From the NCBI GenBank assembly GCA_025456385.1, contig JALOKS010000003.1:1-33227 (forward strand): DNA of 33,227 nucleotides, given 5' to 3'. The notes under the pieces were generated by a model. That model searched no databases. It saw only the letters and a program-made list of their open reading frames with translations, and had not been told where the DNA came from. The DNA is from Thermoanaerobaculales bacterium (lineage in GTDB: Bacteria; Acidobacteriota; Thermoanaerobaculia; Thermoanaerobaculales; Sulfomarinibacteraceae). Made by a program: the position numbers and the translations under genes. Position 1 is the first letter of the stretch; the number at the start of each line of letters is the position of its first letter. Below are positions 8,399 through 13,623 of the stretch, one piece after another.

Positions 8399-9106
8399 TC
8401 AGCCGCTCCCGGCCTCGCGCGCCTGGATGATCAGGACCCACCCCGACGCCGCCTTCTCCGAGCCGCCGGCGCCGATGTAGACCTTCTGGTTCGGCGACAG
8501 GAGCACGGTCGTGCGCAGGACCTGCTCGCTGCGCTGCTCGCCGCCGGGCGCCACCGACAGCCGGTGCAGGCTCAGACCCCGCAGGTGGATGCGGTCGCCG
8601 GGATCCGGGGCGCCCCACGGCGAGTCGGCGGAGTGGGCGGGGAGCTGGGCGAGGAACTCGACCTTGAAGCCGCCGCCGAGCTCGGCGGCCGCCGAGCTGC
8701 CGAGCTCCCCTTCGAGGACCGCGCTGCCGAGCCGGCGGTAGGAGGGGAAGCGGAACATCGTCTTCAGCCGCTCGTCGGCCTCGACCTCGTCGACCGTTCC
8801 GTACGGCTGCACCGGTCCGCCCTCGAGGAGCTCGACCTCGATGCGGTAGTGGCTGGGCACGCGGTCGATCTCCGCGATCCGCTTCGCCACCCGCTCGACG
8901 ACCTCCGGCAGGTCCTGGACGGTCATCCGCGACTGCTTCGGGTGCAGGGTCAGGGCCCCGCCCTCGGAGAGCAGCGGCTGCACCGCGGCCGAGGCCTCGG
9001 CCACGGAGACGTGGCGCAGGGTGAACACTCTCGACACCGTGTCCGCCGCGGCCGCCGCGGCGGCGAGGGCGAGCACGAGCAGGACTGAAAAGCCCGCGCG
9101 GCGCAT
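8399..9106 (-). CDS. Exported protein with a single secretin N-domain-like region
   Basis: 235 residues. A signal peptide is clear (MRRAGFSVLLVLALAAAAAAADTV). Residues about 24-75 (VFTLRHVSVAEASAAVQPLLSEGGALTLHPKQSRMTVQDLPEVVERVAKRIAEID) match the pattern of secretin N1/NolW-type subdomains: a strand, an amphipathic helix and a D-x-x-x-x-V-x-x-I-x-x-hydrophobic-D ending. The remaining part (about 80-235) is beta-rich and I do not recognise it; there is no secretin pore domain. It lies between the anti-sigma gene (4-bp gap) and gspF (no gap). It may act in the periplasm with the secretin, for example as an assembly partner; this is inference from position and the N-domain alone. Confidence 0.75.
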   Translation of the reverse strand: MRRAGFSVLLVLALAAAAAAADTVSRVFTLRHVSVAEASAAVQPLLSEGGALTLHPKQSRMTVQDLPEVVERVAKRIAEIDRVPSHYRIEVELLEGGPVQPYGTVDEVEADERLKTMFRFPSYRRLGSAVLEGELGSSAAAELGGGFKVEFLAQLPAHSADSPWGAPDPGDRIHLRGLSLHRLSVAPGGEQRSEQVLRTTVLLSPNQKVYIGAGGSEKAASGWVLIIQAREAGSG

Positions 9107-9110
9107 CGGC

Positions 9111-9620
9111 CTAGAGCTCCAGCGCCGGGTTGACGATGAAGTACACGGCGGTGTCCTGGTCGCCGCCGGCGGCGAGCTGGTAGACGCGGACGCCCTCCCC
9201 GGCCATCTCGACCTCGACCGACGGCGGAGCCGCCTCCGGACCCTCGAGGGCGGCCTGACTCACGGCAGGAGGCGGCGCCACGGCGCCGTCGGGCGCAAGC
9301 CGCCACAGGAGGGCGGCGCTGAGCGCGAGGACCGCCGCTGCCGCTGCCGCCATGATCGGCCGCCGCGGTCCGGAGAGCCGGCGGGCGAGGCGCTGCTGGC
9401 GGATCTGCGAGGTCACCGCCGCGGCGCAGGCCTCGATCCGGCCCGGGTCGACCCGCGGCGCGTCGGCGAGCGCGAACAGCAGGCTGGGCTCCGCAACCAG
9501 CGCCCAGCTCCGGCAGCCGGCGCAGTCGCGGAGGTGGCCGCGGAAGATCGCCCGCCGATCCGCGTCGAGCGTGTCGTCGAGGTAGGCGCCGAGCATGTCC
9601 CGATACAGCGTGCAGTCCAT
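9111..9620 (-). CDS. Zinc-finger anti-sigma factor, membrane-anchored
   Basis: 169 residues, with ATG one base after the sigma gene's stop (TGAGATG). The N-terminus has the zf-HC2/ZAS pattern: Cys3, then His29-x3-Cys33-x2-Cys36 (FRGHLRDCAGC). The family uses it to bind zinc and clamp an ECF sigma factor. A membrane helix lies at about 89-107 (IMAAAAAAVLALSAALLWRL). A short extracytoplasmic domain rich in Ala/Pro and acidic residues follows (VEVEMAGEGVRVYQLAAGGDQDTAVYFIVNPALEL). The order sigma then anti-sigma is standard and indicates that this protein controls the neighbouring ECF sigma factor. The link to the secretion genes downstream is by operon position. The periplasmic signal it senses is unknown. 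Confidence 0.88.
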   Translation of the reverse strand: MDCTLYRDMLGAYLDDTLDADRRAIFRGHLRDCAGCRSWALVAEPSLLFALADAPRVDPGRIEACAAAVTSQIRQQRLARRLSGPRRPIMAAAAAAVLALSAALLWRLAPDGAVAPPPAVSQAALEGPEAAPPSVEVEMAGEGVRVYQLAAGGDQDTAVYFIVNPALEL

Positions 9621-9621
9621 C

Positions 9622-10257
9622 TCATCCCCTCTCTGAAGCGGGCAGGTACTCCGGAAACCTCTCTTTGATCGCGACCTGCAGAGCCTTGCGGGCCTGGAAG
9701 ACGTGGTTGCGAACCGTGGTCGCGGTGCAGCCCAGAATCTCGGCCACCTCGGAGGTGTCCAGTCCCTGCATCTCCCGCAGCACGAAGGCGCTGCGCTGCT
9801 GCGGCGTCAGCACACCCACCAGCCGCCGGAGCACCGCTTCCGTCTCGCGCGAGTCGAAGCGGCTGCCGGCACTCTCTCCCTCGCCCACCAGCCGCAGGTG
9901 GTGCTCGGCGCCCGCCTTGTGCGCGCGCTCGCGGCTCGAGCGCGAGCGCAGCAAGTCGATGGCCAGGTTGGTGCCGATGCGGTACAGCCAGGTCGTAAAG
10001 CTGAAGCGGGGGTCGTAACGATCGAGCCGCTGCCAGGCGCGAAGGAAGGCCATCTGCACGACATCCCAGGCCTCTGTGTCATCACCCAGGATTCGGGCCA
10101 CGGCACGGTGGAGCCCCGGCGAGTGCCTCCGAACGAGCTGCGCGAAGGCCTCTTCGTCGCCGGCGCGCGCCGCCTGCACCCAGCCCGGCTCATCCATGGC
10201 CGGCCCGGCTCGGCGCACGCTGTCCGCGGCGACAATCCACAGGTTCTCCCTCACCAT
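9622..10257 (-). CDS. ECF (RpoE-type) RNA polymerase sigma factor
   Basis: 211 residues from the ATG at 10257, which has GGGGAAG just upstream. Region 2 is intact (AFAQLVRRHSPGLHRAVARILGD, DVVQMAFLRAWQRLDRYDP, FTTWLYRIGTNLAIDLLRSR). Region 4 is a helix-turn-helix (LTPQQRSAFVLREMQGLDTSEVAEILGCTATTVRNHVFQARKAL). Start choice is open: the family usually begins near MDEPGWVQAARAGDEEAF (10197), while a leaderless start at 10311 lies 5 nt after a TAGCAT hexamer in the same frame. It heads the operon with its anti-sigma factor and the secretion genes, so it probably responds to an envelope signal. Autoregulation is plausible but not shown by the sequence. Confidence 0.92.
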   Translation of the reverse strand: MVRENLWIVAADSVRRAGPAMDEPGWVQAARAGDEEAFAQLVRRHSPGLHRAVARILGDDTEAWDVVQMAFLRAWQRLDRYDPRFSFTTWLYRIGTNLAIDLLRSRSSRERAHKAGAEHHLRLVGEGESAGSRFDSRETEAVLRRLVGVLTPQQRSAFVLREMQGLDTSEVAEILGCTATTVRNHVFQARKALQVAIKERFPEYLPASERG

Positions 10258-10316
10258 CGCTTCCCCGCTACGGTATACGGACCCCTGCGTGACACCGTTG
10301 GGGAACCTCATGGCAG

Positions 10317-10322
10317 ATGCTA
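10317..10322 (-). promoter_or_regulatory. Putative -10 element (TAGCAT) for the sigma/secretion operon
   Basis: On the minus strand TAGCAT is followed by 5 nt (CTGCC) and then ATG at 10311, in frame with the ECF sigma gene. This spacing would put the mRNA start at or next to that ATG. No good -35 hexamer is visible. A 13-bp-arm palindrome ends 4 nt upstream. TANNNT is a weak motif, so support comes mainly from the repeated spacing at other genes in this window. Confidence 0.35.
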
Positions 10323-10325
10323 CCA

Positions 10326-10353
10326 CCCCGGCGGGAGCAAGCTCCCGCCGGGG
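10326..10353. repeat. Perfect palindrome, 13-bp arms, in divergent intergenic region
   Basis: The arms 10326-10338 (CCCCGGCGGGAGC) and 10341-10353 are perfectly complementary around AA. It sits between the ECF sigma operon (leftward) and the SelW-like gene (rightward), so it is not at the 3' end of either gene. No T-tract follows on either strand. It could be an operator or a structured 5' element; as a terminator it makes little sense here. Confidence 0.8.
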
Positions 10354-10401
10354 TCTTGTATCGGCCCCCGGGCCGGGCCGGGCCCGGGGGCCGATACAAG
10401 A
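10354..10401. repeat. Perfect palindrome, 21-bp arms, directly adjacent to the previous one
   Basis: The arms 10354-10374 (beginning TCTTGTATCGGCC) and 10381-10401 match perfectly with a 6-nt GGGCCG loop. It starts at the base after the 13-bp palindrome ends and finishes 43 bp before the SelW-like start. No oligo-T follows. A candidate -10 (TATCCT, 10420-10425) lies 18 bp beyond the right arm, so the right arm would cover the -35 region of the selenoprotein gene. Its role is unknown. Confidence 0.85.
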
Positions 10402-10443
10402 GAATGGCGCAGATTACGGTATCCTTCCGCGGCGGAGGCGCGC

Positions 10444-10665
10444 ATGGATATTTCGATCGAGTACTGCGTGTCTTGAAACTACCTGCCTCGGGCCGCCGGG
10501 CTGGCGGCTGAGCTGGATCGGGAGTTCGGTGCGAGCACCCGTCTGATCAAGGGCAGGGACGGTGTCTTCGAGGTCACCGTCGACGGCGCCCTGCTGTTCT
10601 CGAAACGGGCCCTCGCCCGCTTTCCCGAGGACGGCGAGGTGGCGGCGGCGATCCGCGCCCGCTGA
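10444..10665 (+). CDS. SelW-like (Rdx family) selenoprotein with in-frame TGA as selenocysteine
   Basis: 73 residues if the TGA at 10474-10476 is read as selenocysteine (U). The ATG follows GGAGG (10434-10438) with a 5-nt spacer. The frame reads MDISIEYC-VS-U-NYLPRA, then LAAELDREFG, GRDGVFEVTVDG and LLFSKRALARFPEDGEV, and stops at TGA 10663-10665. This is the SelT/SelW/SelH (Rdx) pattern: a beta strand, a CxxU/CxxC redox motif, a helix, then a V/F-E-V-x-V-D/N-G strand and an S-K-x-x-x-x-x-F-P turn. The family has a thioredoxin-like fold and takes part in thiol redox chemistry; its exact substrate is not known. Both sides of the TGA match the family, so a nonsense mutation is unlikely. The gene is convergent with the HD nuclease gene, 7 bp away. 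selA, selB, selC and selD are not in the window. Confidence 0.88.
10487..10512 (+). promoter_or_regulatory. Bacterial SECIS-like hairpin downstream of the Sec codon
   Basis: The stem GCCGCC (10492-10497) pairs with GGCGGC (10503-10508) around a GGGCT loop. A lower stem CTC/GAG (10487-10489 with 10510-10512) is separated by an internal loop of GG against T. The structure begins 11 nt after the TGA and its loop starts 22 nt after it, inside the coding region. That is the geometry of bacterial SECIS elements recognised by SelB. In GC-rich coding DNA hairpins are common, so position and the adjacent CxxU motif carry most of the weight. Confidence 0.6.
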
Positions 10666-10672
10666 GGAGAGC

Positions 10673-11671
10673 TCAGGCAGGGCCGTTGCCGCCGCCCGGC
10701 CGGCGGCGGTAGATGTGTCGCTCCAGGATCTTCGAGTAGGGCGTCCAGGCCTCGTCCTCGGAGCCGTCGGCGGCGATCGCCTCGAGCATGCCGGCGACCT
10801 TCGAGTCCAGGTTGTCCGCCATGTGCACCAGCAGCGCCTCCGGGGTCTTCGGCCGGCGCGGCGAGCCGTACTCGTACTCCCCGTGGTGCGAGAGCAGGAT
10901 GTGCAGGAGGTGGCGGCGGGTCTCCGCCGGGAAAGCCTGGAGCTCGGCGATCGTGCGGTCGACGAACAGGGCCTCCATGCTGAGGTGGCCGAGCAGGCGG
11001 CCGTCATCGGTGTACTCGATGGAGGGCCCGATCTCCAGCTCCCAGATCTTGCCGAGGTCGTGGAGGAGCGCCCCCGCCACCACGAGATCGGCGCTGAGGC
11101 CGTAGTGGCGGGCCAGCGTTCGGGCCACGCTCGCCATCGACACCGTGTGCTCGAGCAGGCCGGAGCGGAAGGCGTGGTGCATCGACCGTGCCGCGGGCGC
11201 CAGCCTGAAGCGTCGCTCGATGTCGGGGTCGGAGAAGATCCGGAACAGCAGTTGGCGGAGATCGGGGTCGGCGACCTCCTCGATGAGCGTGGTCAGCTGC
11301 TGCCAGAGCTGGGCCGGGTCGGCCGCGGAGGCACGCACGAAGATCTCCTCGTCGACCGCTTCACCGGAAACCCCGCACGCCGTCCGGACCACGAGCTGCA
11401 GCTGCTGGTTGTAGCGCTGCACCTGGCCCTTGACCGCGGCCACCGTGCCCGGCTGCAGGACCTCGCGCAGGCGGTCGACGTTCTGCCACACCAGCGCCGT
11501 CACCTCGCCGGTGCGGTCGCCGAGGACCGCAGCGAGGTAGGGGCCGCCGCCGCGGCGCTGGCGGAGGTCCGCCGAGCGCACCGCGAAGTGCTCGTCGACC
11601 TCGGCCCCGGCCTTCAGGTCCTTGACCCAGGTCCGCGGCCGCTCAGTTCCGTTCGCCTCGCTGCGGCTCAC
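10673..11671 (-). CDS. YhaM-like 3'-5' exoribonuclease (OB-fold plus HD domain)
   Basis: 332 residues, starting with GTG that overlaps the SurA-like gene's stop (GTGA). An N-terminal OB-fold (residues about 15-100: WVKDLKAGAEVDEHFAV, LAAVLGDRTGEVTALVW, VKGQVQRYNQQLQLVV) is followed by an HD domain. The metal-binding pattern is seen in MHHAFRSGLLEHTVSMA (His165, His166, His175), LLHDLGK (His204-Asp205) and ILLSHHGEYEYGSPRRPKTPEALLVHMADNLDSK. This order and these motifs are those of YhaM/CBF1, which degrades RNA or single-stranded DNA 3' to 5' in Firmicutes and relatives. The nuclease activity here is inferred from family. It is last in the mfd-parvulin cluster. Confidence 0.9.
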   Translation of the reverse strand: MSRSEANGTERPRTWVKDLKAGAEVDEHFAVRSADLRQRRGGGPYLAAVLGDRTGEVTALVWQNVDRLREVLQPGTVAAVKGQVQRYNQQLQLVVRTACGVSGEAVDEEIFVRASAADPAQLWQQLTTLIEEVADPDLRQLLFRIFSDPDIERRFRLAPAARSMHHAFRSGLLEHTVSMASVARTLARHYGLSADLVVAGALLHDLGKIWELEIGPSIEYTDDGRLLGHLSMEALFVDRTIAELQAFPAETRRHLLHILLSHHGEYEYGSPRRPKTPEALLVHMADNLDSKVAGMLEAIAADGSEDEAWTPYSKILERHIYRRRPGGGNGPA

Positions 11672-12648
11672 TGCCCGCCTCCTGCGAGCATCTGGAGAAC
11701 CATCGGCACGCGCTCCTCGTGCACCTCGACCAGGTAGTCCTTCTTCAGCTTCTCCACCAGGCCCCGGGTCTGGCTCTCGTAGCTGTCGGCCGAGCGCTGC
11801 CGCCGCAGCTCCGGCCCAACCTCCTCGAAGGGGCGGTACCCGGCCGGGATCCGACGCACCAGGCGGACGATCTGGACGCCGTTGGGCACGGTCAACGGGT
11901 CGGTGATGCCGCCCTCGGCGAGAGGCTCGAGAGCGGCGCGCAGATCGGCGCGGCAGTCGTCGACCGGAATCGCACCGAGGTCCTGCAGCTCAGCGCCCGC
12001 GAGAATCGCCTCCGCCTTGAGATCGGCGCCGCCGCGCACCCTGTCGACGAGCCCCTGCGCCCGCTGCCGCAGCGCCGCTTCGGTTTCCTGATCGGGAGAC
12101 AGGAAAACCTGCTCGAGCTGGAGCATCGGCGGCACGCGGAACCTCTCTTTCTCGGCCTCGTACTGCCGGCGAAGCTCCTCCTCCGTGACCTCCACCGGCC
12201 GGACCTCACCCTGCACGGCCCGCTGCAGCGTCATCGTGCGCCGGTAGCGCTCGCGCAGCGTGTCGACGGTCAGCCCGGCGCTGGCCAGGGCCTGCTGCCA
12301 GGCGGCGTCGTCCTCGAGCTTGTTCTCCTTGCGGAGGCCCGCCAGTGCCTGCTCCACCATCTGGTCATCGATCACGATCTGCTTCTCGGTTGCCCGCTCC
12401 ATCAGCACGAGCTCGTTGACGACCTCCTGCAGCAGGGCCTCGACGAACTCGCGGACCTCGTCGCTCGAGGACGGCGGCGGCGAGATCTGCGAGATCTCGG
12501 AGCGCACGCGCTCGCTGAAGTCGGAGACCGTGACGATGCGCTCGTTGACGCGCACCATCATGCCCTCGAGGAGCACGCGATCTGCCGCGCCGAGGAGCAC
12601 CGGCAGCAGCAGGAGAGAGAAAGCGAACGCCGCTGGCCTTCTAGCCAT
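11668..12648 (-). CDS. SurA-like periplasmic chaperone / peptidyl-prolyl isomerase
   Basis: 326 residues from the ATG at 12648, which overlaps the upstream lipoprotein gene by 8 bp; longer in-frame extensions read the other gene in the wrong frame. A signal peptide is visible (MARRPAAFAFSLLLLPVLLGAAD). The SurA N-terminal chaperone core follows (MMVRVNERIVTVSDFSERV; FVEALLQEVVNELVLMERATEKQIVIDDQMVEQAL). A parvulin-like region is at about 175-285 (PPMLQLEQVFLS, DLGAIPVDDCRADLRAALEPLAEGGITDPLTVPNGVQIVRLV). It is degenerate against typical parvulins, lacking the usual GG-LG pattern, so isomerase activity is doubtful. Likely role: folding and escort of outer-membrane or periplasmic proteins. Confidence 0.86.
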   Translation of the reverse strand: MARRPAAFAFSLLLLPVLLGAADRVLLEGMMVRVNERIVTVSDFSERVRSEISQISPPPSSSDEVREFVEALLQEVVNELVLMERATEKQIVIDDQMVEQALAGLRKENKLEDDAAWQQALASAGLTVDTLRERYRRTMTLQRAVQGEVRPVEVTEEELRRQYEAEKERFRVPPMLQLEQVFLSPDQETEAALRQRAQGLVDRVRGGADLKAEAILAGAELQDLGAIPVDDCRADLRAALEPLAEGGITDPLTVPNGVQIVRLVRRIPAGYRPFEEVGPELRRQRSADSYESQTRGLVEKLKKDYLVEVHEERVPMVLQMLAGGGQ

Positions 12649-13492
12649 TCCTTCGACCCTCCAGGTAGCGCCCGTCGTAGGCAAACCACATCCGTCCCGG
12701 GTTGACGCGCACGCCGATCTCGGCGGCCAGCGTCCGCACGCACTCGCGGGCGTGCTCTCGGGCGATCCGCTGGGCGAGCTCGGCGCGGACCGTCGCTTCC
12801 ACCTCCGCCTGCACCGGAGGACCGGCCGGCACCAGCTCGAGCACCTGGAACAGGTGGTAGCCCGTCGGGCCTTGGATCGGCCGCGAGATCCCGCCGGGCG
12901 CGAGCGAGAAGACGACCTCCTCGATCTCCGGCGGCAGGCTGTCCTCGAAGACGGTGCCCAGCCCCCCACCTTCGGCGGCATTGGGTGCCCGGCTGATCTC
13001 GCGCGAGAGCGCCACGAAATCGGCGCCGGAGTCCAGGCGGCGCCGCGCCGCCTGCGCCTCCTCGAGCGTGCCGACGAGGATCTGCCGTACCTCGGCCCGC
13101 GCCGGGACGACCTCCTGCATGCGGGCGGCCGTGTCCCGCGCGACCCCGGCCGGATCGGGCGCAGGGGCATCGCCGCACAGGCGCTGCACCAGGCGCTGCA
13201 GCTGGGCGGGGCCGAGGGTGGCTTCGTCGACAGGGGTCGCGGGCTCGCGAAGCCGGGCGGCTTCGAGCAGGACCTTGCGGTCCAGGTACTGGTCCAGCAG
13301 TCGCGACGCGACCGCCGACCCGGCTCGCTGCCAGGGCTCGCCCGTCGCCTCGGCCACATGGCTCTGGAATGCTTCGAGAGCGAGCCGCTGCTCGCCGACC
13401 CTTGCCAGTGCATCATCCTCCCGGCCGCAGGCGAGAACTGCGCAGCCGGCGAGGGCGACGAACCATGCGCGTCGAGCCGGTCGGACCGCCAT
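12641..13492 (-). CDS. Lipoprotein parvulin-type peptidyl-prolyl isomerase (PpiC/PrsA-like)
   Basis: 283 residues. The N-terminus MAVRPARRAWFVALAGCAVLACGRED has two possible lipobox cysteines (17 or 22), so it is probably lipid-anchored. A helical chaperone part (FQSHVAEATGEPWQ, SRLLDQYLDRKVLLEAARL) precedes a well-preserved parvulin domain at about 130-222: AEVRQILVGTLEEAQAARRRLDSGADFVALSREIS, EGGGLGTVFEDSLPPEIEEVVFSLAPGGISRPIQGPTGYHLFQVLE. The G-G-x-L-G and GYHLFQV signatures are those of active parvulins. It is followed by a SurA-like gene (8-bp overlap) and preceded by mfd. ATG at 13492 lies 6 nt after a TAGTCT hexamer with no Shine-Dalgarno sequence, so a leaderless transcript is possible. 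Confidence 0.9.
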   Translation of the reverse strand: MAVRPARRAWFVALAGCAVLACGREDDALARVGEQRLALEAFQSHVAEATGEPWQRAGSAVASRLLDQYLDRKVLLEAARLREPATPVDEATLGPAQLQRLVQRLCGDAPAPDPAGVARDTAARMQEVVPARAEVRQILVGTLEEAQAARRRLDSGADFVALSREISRAPNAAEGGGLGTVFEDSLPPEIEEVVFSLAPGGISRPIQGPTGYHLFQVLELVPAGPPVQAEVEATVRAELAQRIAREHARECVRTLAAEIGVRVNPGRMWFAYDGRYLEGRRNG

Positions 13493-13498
13493 CCGCGA

Positions 13499-13504
13499 AG
13501 ACTA
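13499..13504 (-). promoter_or_regulatory. Putative -10 element (TAGTCT) for the parvulin operon
   Basis: On the minus strand TAGTCT is followed by TCGCGG (6 nt) and then the ATG at 13492, which suggests an mRNA starting at the start codon. No -35 match is visible. A 9-bp-arm palindrome lies 5 nt upstream. Confidence 0.33.
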
Positions 13505-13509
13505 ACACG

Positions 13510-13530
13510 GCCGGCAGCTTCGCTGCCGGC
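13510..13530. repeat. Perfect palindrome, 9-bp arms, between mfd and the parvulin gene
   Basis: GCCGGCAGC (13510-13518) pairs with 13522-13530 around TTC. It lies 94 bp beyond the mfd stop and 18 bp before the parvulin start. On the mfd-sense strand it is followed by CGTGTTAG, not an oligo-T, so it is at best a weak terminator; it may instead be an element of the downstream promoter. Confidence 0.65.
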
Positions 13531-13623
13531 AGGTGGAGGCTCGCGACCGAGAGACCGCCGTCGGGTGCGGTCGACACCCGGACCCCGTGGCCGAGCTCGC
13601 TCTGCGGACGGGAACCCACGGCC

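Noticed and set aside
10474..10476. Reading the TGA as a true stop, giving a 10-residue peptide or a pseudogene
   Set aside because: The sequence after the TGA stays in frame and matches the SelW family to the end, and the TGA is exactly at the U position of CxxU.
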